64,000 nucleotides of DNA from an uncultured Treponema sp. (GTDB lineage: Bacteria; Spirochaetota; Spirochaetia; Treponematales; Treponemataceae), in the NCBI GenBank assembly GCA_947167745.1, contig CAMVJE010000001.1:38883-102882 (forward strand). The letters run 5' to 3'. Both the position numbers and the translations under genes were made by a program. Position 1 is the stretch's first letter. Each line of letters starts with the position of its first letter. Under the pieces are notes generated by a model. It did not search any database. It was given only the letters and a program-made list of their open reading frames with translations, and had not been told where the DNA came from. This document shows, one piece after another, positions 50,901 through 57,854 of the stretch.

Positions 50901-53301
50901 TTGAATTTACACTGTTATCAAGCCCGCTGACCCGCATATCAACAATATCCTGCAGGCCGGAAACTTTTTCGTTAACCTTTTCTTCAAGATTAGAGACAGA
51001 GTGTTCGACTTTATTCTGAAGCTCGGTGATTCTGTCCATAACTCCGTCTTCGAGGCCTGTTGCCTTTCCGTTAACAAGATTCTGTAAAAGCTCAAGTTTT
51101 TCTGCGACCGCTCCGTCAAGGCCGGATACTTTTGAATCAACCATAGCCTGCAAATCCATGACTTTCTGAGAAACACCGCCTTCAAGATCTGCAACTTTTT
51201 CATTTACGCCTGATTCAAGGCCACTGACCTTTTCATCGACCATATTCTGAAGTCCATTAACCTTTGTGGTAACGCTCTCTTCGAGGCCGGAAACTTTTGA
51301 ATCAACCATGTTCTGAAGACCGGTAACTTTTGAAGTGACGCTGCCGTCCAAAGTATCGACCTTCATGTTTACTATGTCATTCAAATCATCGACTTTATCA
51401 GAAACAAGCTGTTCAAGCTCAGTAACCTTTGAATTAACGGAACTCTCAAGCCCGAATACTTTTTCATTTACGCCGCTTTCCATTCCGCCGACTTTTGAAT
51501 CAACGATTCCCTGCAATGAATCAATACGCTCGTTGATTCCCTTGACGATTTCATTGACCTTTCCGTCAACATCATAATCCAAACCTGATACTTTAGATTC
51601 AACTTCCTGTACCAGAGAATTGACTTTATTTTCGACAGTGCCGTTAAGCTCATCGATTTTGCCATTTACAACGCTTTCAACAGCTTCAAGTTTTTGTGAA
51701 ACTTCGCCCTGAATGCTTGAAACCTTGCCGTTTACATCATGCTGCATTTCGGCAACATTGCTTTCGACCGCATTGTGCAAATCATTAACTTTTGTATCAA
51801 CTTCGCTCTGGAGGCTTGTAATTTTTGTAACGACATCTTTCTGAAGATCATTGACTTTTGCCTCAACACCCTGTGCAAGACCGGTGAATTTTGAAACAAC
51901 GCCCTCGCGGAGTTCAGAGAACTTGCTTTCGATTCCACCTGAAAGATTTTCCAGCCTGGTTTCAACACTTTCTGCCAGGCCTGAAACTTTTGCCTCAACA
52001 TCATTCTGCTTTTCAGTGATTTCTGCAGTAAAGTTAGTGACTTTTGCGTTAACTTCGCTCTGCATACCGTTAATTTTTGTTTCAACGGCAGTCTTGTATG
52101 TTTCAAGATGCTTGTCTGATATTTCCTGATATTTTGTGTAGGCCGCAGCTTCCCTTGCATCGGCATTTTGTATTGCATTTTCGAAGAGCTTTCCGTAGCG
52201 CTCCTGAACTTCGCCGATATGCTGCTTGAATTTTTCCTGAAGTGTTTCAAGGCTTTTTCCGTTTCCGTGAGTTTCTGCAGCCAGTTCTTTTGCGGTTGCT
52301 TTTGCAGAAGTAAGGGCTTCACCAAGCATTTTACGCAATTCATTATTTGCAGCGATAAACTGTTCCTTAAGCTGTTTAGTACGCTCTTTTACGCTTGAAT
52401 CAAGATTAGCAATATCACTGTCAACATTTGTAGTAATTGAATTGACTTTTTCGTTCATTACCTGCTGGAATTCAGCAATTTTGCCTTCGCCGGTCTTCTG
52501 TGATGCAGAAATCTGAGATTCGATTTGCGAAGCAAGGACTCTTGTCTGCTCATCAAGATGACCAATAATTGCATTCTTGCGACTTTCTGATGTTTTTGCC
52601 AGCTGTTCAAATGTGTCGTCTTCAAGGTTCTGTGCCTTCTGGGCTGCCTGACTGTAGGCATTACGGATATCATTTTCGATACTTGCAAGAAGTTCCCGGC
52701 CCTTTTCTGCCGCTGCATTCACGGCATCTTCAAGATCTTTTGCCTGTGCCTTGTACTGTGTAAGTAAATCAGTTCCGATAAGGTGAAGGGTTTCGTTGTT
52801 TCTGAGGGCAAAGTCATCGATAATCTGGGGGATGCGGCTTTCAAGTTTTTCGACTGAATTCTCCTGTGCTGAAATTCGTGAATTCAATTTATCGATTATG
52901 CCTGACTCTTTCTTGATTCGGACAAGGTTTTCTTCGACATTTGCAGTCATGTCCATGAGTTCGTTGATGAGACTGTCGTAAGCTTTAATTTTGAGGCCAA
53001 TATTGTCTACAGCGTCAAACTGTTTGTCAAACTCCTTGCTTGCACTCTGAAAATCATCAATCTGCTTTTCGAGACGGTTTACGGCAGCTACAGCCCGAGT
53101 TTGCTGAGTATCAAGATTTGCTGAAAGAGAATTAAGGTTTTGAGCCTGCTGTTCAAAAAAGGAATTGAAATCTTCGATTCGACGGTCTGCATAACGCTTT
53201 ACTTTATCCATTGAGTTGTTTTCGCGGTCAAGACGACGAGAAACGACAACGACGGCACTGGATGCCAATACAGACAACAATACTGCGATAGTAATTAACA
53301 C
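47989..53301 (-). CDS. Giant membrane-anchored coiled-coil protein (SpiroCoCo-like)
   Basis: 1770 residues. An N-terminal membrane segment (about 2-20, LITIAVLLSVLASSAVVVV) is followed by almost continuous coiled coil. Residues about 437-986 consist of about fifty uninterrupted 11-residue repeats with the pattern Kv.gLq..V.. (for example KVNGLQNMVDE, KVSGLESGVNE). Before and after this the coil is mostly heptad-like. The last 40 residues form a compact helix-turn-helix-like module (SPADREDIIKLTRMGWTPEEIARRYKR). Overall it resembles what databases call SpiroCoCo family proteins; the function is unknown, with a structural or cytoskeletal role plausible. The start is GTG at 53301 with GGGGAT upstream. 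Confidence 0.85.
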   Translation of the reverse strand: MLITIAVLLSVLASSAVVVVSRRLDRENNSMDKVKRYADRRIEDFNSFFEQQAQNLNSLSANLDTQQTRAVAAVNRLEKQIDDFQSASKEFDKQFDAVDNIGLKIKAYDSLINELMDMTANVEENLVRIKKESGIIDKLNSRISAQENSVEKLESRIPQIIDDFALRNNETLHLIGTDLLTQYKAQAKDLEDAVNAAAEKGRELLASIENDIRNAYSQAAQKAQNLEDDTFEQLAKTSESRKNAIIGHLDEQTRVLASQIESQISASQKTGEGKIAEFQQVMNEKVNSITTNVDSDIANLDSSVKERTKQLKEQFIAANNELRKMLGEALTSAKATAKELAAETHGNGKSLETLQEKFKQHIGEVQERYGKLFENAIQNADAREAAAYTKYQEISDKHLETYKTAVETKINGMQSEVNAKVTNFTAEITEKQNDVEAKVSGLAESVETRLENLSGGIESKFSELREGVVSKFTGLAQGVEAKVNDLQKDVVTKITSLQSEVDTKVNDLHNAVESNVAEMQHDVNGKVSSIQGEVSQKLEAVESVVNGKIDELNGTVENKVNSLVQEVESKVSGLDYDVDGKVNEIVKGINERIDSLQGIVDSKVGGMESGVNEKVFGLESSVNSKVTELEQLVSDKVDDLNDIVNMKVDTLDGSVTSKVTGLQNMVDSKVSGLEESVTTKVNGLQNMVDEKVSGLESGVNEKVADLEGGVSQKVMDLQAMVDSKVSGLDGAVAEKLELLQNLVNGKATGLEDGVMDRITELQNKVEHSVSNLEEKVNEKVSGLQDIVDMRVSGLDNSVNSKVGGLEEQVKSKVDELQTLVEQKVGGLQNIVESKVTVIVDGVAKKVSDLDEAVNSNVSKLDEGVNQKMDQLLSAVNGKVSEIQQNVVEQVTSLQDEVDSKVGTMQSSVQQIVSDLEGQVDTKVNGLQNAVSEKVTSLNTNVTDKVESLEREVESRISSLENSVENRVNSANQKVDAALSEVKQNLEASTEGATEAAESITKTVTEANQQLQSFKQTSDQQIAQINTALRELLQNMAATYDTKQSDFLNMVDKQLNSYKNDMEYRFKQLEKTGEDVDSLEQELKDSLSKTQQRVLEEFNKFTEEQAVRHSQFQDALKRDSEIVEERLSGLESSLKVLEETASTNVSATLSAFEQKYGEDLQRRSEEIDSNITTWKQNFDSRLDLLKSDEEENRRQIELKYSEELRNHLAALSDKNRETSEKYESLIKKTNDDLQSQIIDVEQKMRDFREKNRADLEAATTNSETSIRGTLKAYGEKVDELLNKSIDSNASKITELEQDLLNRSEDNKRNIDAMVSEFRAWSTQLNNQFDQSKEHFNSKLENVNNSAEQVLDELKSKFNASFEDFKRSTVAEQDEISSNINSLKELVQSSITNYREESEKFMAEQQQSYEKMLNETEERVRNQNSDSDRAVAELKSQINNMRDQLATQQGETMMQLNNNVDALQSRFSEIDSQVRNFENKMQIFQKADQLQQELEEQLSGIKSELARIENYKAVVNELETHFNDIQRINGEIDNKLNRFTAGKSQIDSIERDFNRLVSLSDTMDQKIRELQSTSDELNSMQLTVRNFQESLEKISDRYDGLERKESLIEQLSGQVDKTFGNLKAIESRLDTVSNQSQALPNQISQIQARIDEIMHDSGKINDAVEQMTSLQALLDETEKRTEQVQRAKDGIVNTEMRLANLSQEINEKFDMLERITSSEMESKSSDSFSERLSPADREDIIKLTRMGWTPEEIARRYKRTVGEIEMVIEMGI
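50336..51990 (-). repeat. Region of about fifty 33-bp coding repeats (hendecads)
   Basis: On the - strand about fifty successive 33-nt units each encode an 11-residue motif beginning mostly with Lys-Val. Units differ in sequence, so it is a protein-level repeat more than a DNA satellite. Words such as the codons for QNMVD and KVSGL recur many times. Eleven residues per three turns predicts a slightly right-handed coil; 550 residues would span about 80 nm. Confidence 0.8.
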
Positions 53302-53352
53302 TTTTTTATCCCCACCCGAACTTATAATTTTTTACAAGTTAAAGCATTACTA

Positions 53353-54021
53353 TTATAGCACATTATTGAGAAATTGACGATAGTCAGAGAATGAAATATC
53401 GGCTTCTTTGATTTTTTTACTGAAAATTCTTTTGATTTTTGAAGCAATTATAGCAGTTCTCATGCCGGCATTACGGGCACCGCGCACATCAAATTTTACA
53501 CTGTTACCGACATAGAGGATTTCAGACGGTTCAATATCCAGAGCGAGTGCCATAACTCCGAAGGGATATTTTGAAGGCTTGAGCGCGCCGATTGCCTCTG
53601 TGCCAAGGATTAAATCGCAATATGGAATAACTCCCCAAATGTCACCTTTCTGTTCCGGTGGAAAATCTGAAAGCAGGGCAATTTTGTAGCCTTTTTCGCG
53701 GAGTTTTTTAAAAGTTTCCTCCACATGAGGGAAAGGCTTGATTCTATCAAAATAAGGCCGGAGACCATCGTAAGCAATACGCTTAATCATTGCCCTGGCC
53801 CGCAAAGAAGAACAGCCTAATTCCTCGGCAAGCAGGCGGGCCTGATACTCATAAAAATCAGGAAGGGGGGCCGTGCGGTGCATGATTTTACGGACTTTAT
53901 TGTAATACAAATAAAAACGTAAGTGCCTTATGACATATGGAATGATTCGTATATAAAGAGAAAAAGAGGGATAAAGAGTGCCGTCAATATCGAAGGCAAC
54001 AGCCTTAATATCAGGAAACAT
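53353..54021 (-). CDS. HAD-superfamily hydrolase
   Basis: 222-residue phosphatase-like protein. Motif I is AVAFDIDGTLYPS with the nucleophile and acid-base Asp pair. A helical cap occupies about residues 20-95. Motif II is IALLSDFP, the Lys of motif III is in GALKPSKYPFG, and motif IV lies in EILYVGNSVKFDVRGARNAGM (with Asp replaced in part by Asn-Ser in the usual GD motif). The substrate cannot be inferred; phosphoglycolate-like or nucleotide phosphates are common. It lacks a ribosome site but has TGA-TATAAT ending 8 nt before the ATG, so a leaderless transcript is likely and it need not belong to the tonB operon upstream. Confidence 0.88.
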   Translation of the reverse strand: MFPDIKAVAFDIDGTLYPSFSLYIRIIPYVIRHLRFYLYYNKVRKIMHRTAPLPDFYEYQARLLAEELGCSSLRARAMIKRIAYDGLRPYFDRIKPFPHVEETFKKLREKGYKIALLSDFPPEQKGDIWGVIPYCDLILGTEAIGALKPSKYPFGVMALALDIEPSEILYVGNSVKFDVRGARNAGMRTAIIASKIKRIFSKKIKEADISFSDYRQFLNNVL

Positions 54022-54029
54022 ACGGATTT

Positions 54030-54038
54030 ATTATATCA
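54030..54038 (-). promoter_or_regulatory. Extended -10 promoter of the HAD gene, predicted leaderless
   Basis: On the - strand TG-A-TATAAT (perfect -10 at 54030-54035) with 8 nt to the ATG at 54021. The -35 is weak and T-rich. Confidence 0.6.
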
Positions 54039-54083
54039 AAAAATTAAGAAAAAATAAAGGGTTCGGCAGGAAATCAGGCTTAA

Positions 54084-55154
54084 CTAGTTCTTTTGAATCG
54101 TATATTCAAATCTTGCGATTCCATCATAGCTTGCGGCCTGAAAGCGCCATCGTGAAATTTCCTCGCGAATTTCATTTGAGACAAGCGAAGGCAGAATATC
54201 TGGAGAAATTTTTACACTTGTAACTGGAACATTTCCGCTTGCCATGACCGTAAAAGAAACCGTAAGGCGTTTCGTACTGTCAATAAGGGCAGCAGCTTCA
54301 CGAGAAAGCTCGATTTTCGGCTCAGAAGGTTCAAGAAGAATTCTAGTCTTTCCGTCAGACATTTCCAAAGAAACTTTTCCGTCAGAAGATGAACCTGTAT
54401 TTACAGAAACAGTTGAAGAAACGTTACCCGAACTTGAAGAATATCTATTTGCCGAAACAACTCCGGCAAGAGCCGAAGATGTTGCAGCACTTGTGCTTTG
54501 ATTTGCAGAAGAACGGTTATTGGAAGAAGCCGCACTTGTAGCTGTAGACTGTGAATCTGAAGAGGCCGCACTGCCCGAAAAGACATTGGGATTTACCGAA
54601 GCTTGCGGAGTGTTTTTTTCGATGGCAGATGAATTGGAACTTGAAGAATTTCCTTCCATTTCGTCAAACTGAGACCAGTCAAATTCTTTTTTAGCCGATT
54701 TTTTTGACTGCTGCTCGGCCATAAGCTCTTCCATGCTTTTTTGCAAAGTCTGCTTCACCATTTTAGGCTGCTCGACAGTTTTTGCAGGAGCGGACTTTGT
54801 TGCCTCAGGCTTGCTCGCGGCGGTTTTACTTTGCGAAGGGGACTGGAGCGAGGGGGTAGGGAGCGACGGCGCAGCCGGCAAATCCTGTGAGACAGGATTT
54901 GAGCGAGTCTCGGTGAGAGCTGTGCTCGAAACTTCCCCCTTTGTAGGATTTGTCTGTGCTTTCTGGACGGAATCTTCCGTTTTCAATTTTCCGTTTTCAA
55001 CTTTTTGAGGAGCATCCAGGCGGATTTTTATGGTTTTATAGGACTTTGGCGCAAAAAAAAGGGCCGAAATATAAAAAAAGAGAAAAATCAGAATCCAAAC
55101 CAGAATCGTTCCCACTAATCCTGCGAGGGCGGGCTTCTGCTGAACTTCTGTCAT
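54084..55154 (-). CDS. TonB-type energy transducer
   Basis: 356 residues. N-terminal inner-membrane anchor (VGTILVWILIFLFFYISALFF), a long Pro/Ser/Ala/Gln-rich periplasmic linker (40-260) and a C-terminal TonB-like domain (about 275-356: LTVSFTVMASGNVPVTSVKISPDILPSLVSNEIREEISRWRF, then ARFEYTIQ). With ExbB and ExbD it should pass proton-motive energy to an outer-membrane protein, most likely the barrel encoded three genes upstream. Start overlaps the exbD stop by 4 nt. The linker contains a perfect palindrome and a short ENGKLKTE segment that look like inserted repeats. Confidence 0.85.
   Translation of the reverse strand: MTEVQQKPALAGLVGTILVWILIFLFFYISALFFAPKSYKTIKIRLDAPQKVENGKLKTEDSVQKAQTNPTKGEVSSTALTETRSNPVSQDLPAAPSLPTPSLQSPSQSKTAASKPEATKSAPAKTVEQPKMVKQTLQKSMEELMAEQQSKKSAKKEFDWSQFDEMEGNSSSSNSSAIEKNTPQASVNPNVFSGSAASSDSQSTATSAASSNNRSSANQSTSAATSSALAGVVSANRYSSSSGNVSSTVSVNTGSSSDGKVSLEMSDGKTRILLEPSEPKIELSREAAALIDSTKRLTVSFTVMASGNVPVTSVKISPDILPSLVSNEIREEISRWRFQAASYDGIARFEYTIQKN
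54844..54908. repeat. Palindrome inside the tonB linker, possible inserted repeat
   Basis: AAATCCTGT-gag-ACAGGATTT (54880-54900) is a perfect 9-bp hairpin. Flanking GC-rich text on the - strand (GCCGGCTGCGCCGTCG and CTACCCCCTCGCTC) recalls the TTGCGCCG and ACACCCCCTTCGCC parts of repeat copy C. It codes for SNPVSQDLPAAPSLPTPS in the linker. Confidence 0.4.
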
Positions 55155-55558
55155 TTATCGCTTGTCCTTAAATTGATGCTTACGAATCCTTCTCCGCGGA
55201 GAACATCGAAGACTTTGACTATTGAACCGTTTGTGACATTTTCATCAGCTTCCAGAGTGACCGGATACTCGTCCTTTTTTTTGCCTTTGGTGTCAAAAGA
55301 AGCAAGTTCCTTTGCCAGAGTAGAAAATGAAACCGGCTTGTCATTGAAGAACATTTTTCCGCTGGACTCCATGGTAATCGTGATTTCTGCAATTTCTACC
55401 CCCTGAGCCGTGGTGCTTTCGGGCAAATTCACATTTATTGCAGGCTGAATCGCAAATGTTGTAGAAACCAGAAAGAAGAGAATCAACTGAAATACGACAT
55501 CAATCATTGGAGTGAGGTCAACTGCCACGCCCCGCTTTTTTCGGTTTGAAACTTTCAT
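55151..55558 (-). CDS. exbD: ExbD/TolR-family biopolymer transport protein
   Basis: 135 residues. The N-terminus is basic (VSNRKKRGVAVDLTP), then one membrane segment with the proton-pathway Asp (MIDVVFQLILFFLVSTTF), then a periplasmic domain ending in VFDVLRGEGFVSINLRT. AAGGAC lies before the ATG; it sits 9 nt after exbB and overlaps tonB. Assignment to ExbD and not TolR follows from the adjacent tonB gene. Confidence 0.93.
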   Translation of the reverse strand: MKVSNRKKRGVAVDLTPMIDVVFQLILFFLVSTTFAIQPAINVNLPESTTAQGVEIAEITITMESSGKMFFNDKPVSFSTLAKELASFDTKGKKKDEYPVTLEADENVTNGSIVKVFDVLRGEGFVSINLRTSDK

Positions 55559-55567
55559 CAGGAGTCC

Positions 55568-56179
55568 TTACATCACTCGGCCGGTGAGACGCAAAATCAA
55601 CTTGGTGACAGTTCCTTCCATTTCGGTAACGCATTTATCAGCCCGTCGTGAAAGATAATTGCTGAAAATAAGGGAAGGAATGGCTACAAAAAGACCTGCA
55701 GCCGTAGTCATCAATGCTTCGGAAATAGAACTTGCCAGAAGAGCCGGGTTTCCCATTGTACCACCTGAACCAAGAACTCCGAATGCCTTGATGTTGCCAG
55801 TTACAGTTCCGAAAAGGCCGAGCAAAGTTGAAATATTAGCGATTGTGCTTAAAAGAGTGAGCCAGTGATCAAATTGGGGAGCCACGGCATCGATTTCACA
55901 CTGAACTATTTCCCTCATGGCGTCTTCGTTAAGACTACGGCAATCTATTGCCTTTTTTGCAGCATGAGCGAGTGGTGTGCCTGTCTGCGTGCAGAATGCT
56001 TCAGCAGCAGCAAATTCACTGTTCGAGAGGGCTTCTTCAAGATTTTTTCGTAATTCTTTATCACGCTTTTGAACGGAAGAAAAATAAACAAGTCGCTCAA
56101 TTATAATATAAGTCGCAAAAAGACCACAAATCAAAATCGGAATCATTAAGACTCCGCCACTTTTTAACAGATTAAGCAT
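55568..56179 (-). CDS. exbB: ExbB/TolQ-family proton channel
   Basis: 203 residues from the ATG at 56179, which has GGTGGGAA 5 nt upstream; a longer frame to 56221 overlaps the barrel gene and has no ribosome site. Three membrane segments: residues about 9-29, and two in the conserved block LSTIANISTLLGLFGTVTGNIKAF (with the Thr-Gly-rich turn) and SISEALMTTAAGLFVAIPSLIFSNYL. It forms the stator channel with ExbD. Confidence 0.93.
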   Translation of the reverse strand: MLNLLKSGGVLMIPILICGLFATYIIIERLVYFSSVQKRDKELRKNLEEALSNSEFAAAEAFCTQTGTPLAHAAKKAIDCRSLNEDAMREIVQCEIDAVAPQFDHWLTLLSTIANISTLLGLFGTVTGNIKAFGVLGSGGTMGNPALLASSISEALMTTAAGLFVAIPSLIFSNYLSRRADKCVTEMEGTVTKLILRLTGRVM

Positions 56180-56189
56180 AATTCCCACC

Positions 56190-57845
56190 TTAGAATTGGA
56201 ATTTAGCCAGCAAAACGGCATTTCCTGAAGTCGTTATATACTCCGAATGTGCGTAATCCCGGCTCGTTCCGTGGAATAATTTTATTACATCATTGACTTC
56301 AAAAGCAAGACTCAAAGCAGAAGCAAGGCGGATTCCTGCCCAAGCGGAAATATCCGGACATTTATCAGCATCGCCACCGAAAGTAAATGCGGTGGAAGTT
56401 CCAGCATTCCATTTTGCATCTTCTCGCTGATACTCAAGGGTAAATTTGATTTTCTGCCTGTCTTCGAGAGCAGGAAGGTCTTTCCAGTATGATTTCCATT
56501 CAGCACCAGCCTTGATTGTCTGAAAGTCTGCATAGAATCCAAGATTTGTATTGAATTCAGTCCTTTCACCAGAAGAAATCAGATACAATCCTGTTGAATT
56601 TGCATTTGAGTATTTTGCCTGCCAGATTCCGTTTTCAAAAACAGTTTTTTTAAATTCAAAGCCGCTTTTTGCCTCAAAAGCTGAGAAAAGCGGAACGGAA
56701 AGATTTATCGTACTAAACCAATCGCTTGTCTCAGAAGGAATTGCCGGAGCAACTGCAAAACGATATTTATTTTCAAGATTGCGGATTTTTTCCTGATAAG
56801 AGTCAATTCCTCCGCGAAGGGCAAGAGTGATAAACCTGTCGTCAGTAAAAGCTTCGGTCTTAAAATCAAATCGGCCGGTAAAAGCGGGAAGAACATCCTT
56901 TGAGCCGATTGCAGTACCAACGATAAGAGAGCCGTCAAGTCCAGCCGTGATAAAATCATTCTGCCATGAAAAATCCAGCTTAAACTGTCCGCGATGAGAA
57001 CTTTCCCTGCTTGAAGAAGTTTCAATTTCAACAAGATTTCCTGTTTCTGCAACATTTCCCTGAAAACCGTAAAAGGCATTGAACATTGCCTTAAATCCCC
57101 TGCCCTGCCAGCCAATACCGACATGAGGATTAAGATCAAGGATTTTTGTTCCGTCAAAGAAATTTTGACTTCGCACGCTGCCCTTTACGATTTCTCCGTA
57201 GCGGTTAAACCAGGCTCCGTCGGCCCCGTAAGAAATCAACAATCCGTTAGAAAGAGACCAGTCAGAATCAAAACCTGCAGAAACCGTGTGCTTTACCATA
57301 TTTGAATAAGGTTGAGATTTGAGCTGAAGTCCATCATCGCTCATTTTATATTCTGCCTGCAGTTTATGCTTACCGCTCTCACCGTAAAATGACTTAATTC
57401 CCTGAACTCCTGTATTTCTGGCGAAGTAACCTTCGTCAGCCTTTTTGCGGGCAAAACCTTCTGCGCTCGTGTGGGCAAAATCTATCTCAAATGGTGAATT
57501 CCCTGAAGCCCGGTAAATCGAAAAATCACCCTTGAAATAAAATGGATAGCCAGCACCAAGTTCACCCTCTGCGTAAATGTCTTTTTCTTTTTGAAAAATC
57601 CTCTCCTGACTTTCCGGACGCTCAGTCGTTGTTTTAACGCCTTCCATTTCAGGCAGCTGAACTTCGGGAGCAGAATTTTCGGGCAGAATTTTCTTATAAT
57701 CCGGCACAGAATCCTTTCCAGCAGTAAAAGTTTTTCCATTTACGACAGTCGTAACATCAGGGAGCTCAATTTCTTCTTCAACTTCCTCGGCAAAAAGAAA
57801 AAATGAAAAAGTCAGAAAAAGAAGTAAAAGTGCAATTCGTTTCAT
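56190..57845 (-). CDS. Probable outer-membrane beta-barrel protein with TonB-box-like N-terminus
   Basis: 551 residues. Signal peptide MKRIALLLLFLTFSFFLFA, then an acidic stretch with LPDVTTVVNG that resembles a TonB box. No plug domain is seen. From about residue 85 the chain is a run of alternating amphipathic strands (YFKGDFSIYRAS, KHKLQAEYKMSDDGLQL, HTVSAGFDSDWSL, LLISYGADGAWF, FITLALRGGIDSY) and ends in NAVLLAKFQF with the C-terminal Phe typical of barrels recognised by BamA. About 24 strands would fit the length. It lies directly upstream of exbB-exbD-tonB (10 nt gap). AGGAGA precedes the ATG. Substrate unknown. Confidence 0.75.
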   Translation of the reverse strand: MKRIALLLLFLTFSFFLFAEEVEEEIELPDVTTVVNGKTFTAGKDSVPDYKKILPENSAPEVQLPEMEGVKTTTERPESQERIFQKEKDIYAEGELGAGYPFYFKGDFSIYRASGNSPFEIDFAHTSAEGFARKKADEGYFARNTGVQGIKSFYGESGKHKLQAEYKMSDDGLQLKSQPYSNMVKHTVSAGFDSDWSLSNGLLISYGADGAWFNRYGEIVKGSVRSQNFFDGTKILDLNPHVGIGWQGRGFKAMFNAFYGFQGNVAETGNLVEIETSSSRESSHRGQFKLDFSWQNDFITAGLDGSLIVGTAIGSKDVLPAFTGRFDFKTEAFTDDRFITLALRGGIDSYQEKIRNLENKYRFAVAPAIPSETSDWFSTINLSVPLFSAFEAKSGFEFKKTVFENGIWQAKYSNANSTGLYLISSGERTEFNTNLGFYADFQTIKAGAEWKSYWKDLPALEDRQKIKFTLEYQREDAKWNAGTSTAFTFGGDADKCPDISAWAGIRLASALSLAFEVNDVIKLFHGTSRDYAHSEYITTSGNAVLLAKFQF

Positions 57846-57854
57846 AAAAATCTC

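Noticed and set aside
50336..51990. 33-bp periodic sequence that could suggest a CRISPR array or minisatellite
   Set aside because: There are no identical repeats with unique spacers. Units are all diverged and in frame with one 1770-codon gene, so they are protein repeats.
51732..52343. 203-codon frame inside the coiled-coil giant
   Set aside because: Lysine/glutamine-rich shadow of the repeat codons; the main frame is continuous across it.
54001..54083. Possible terminator between tonB and the HAD gene
   Set aside because: No stem of more than 4 bp precedes a T-tract on the - strand.
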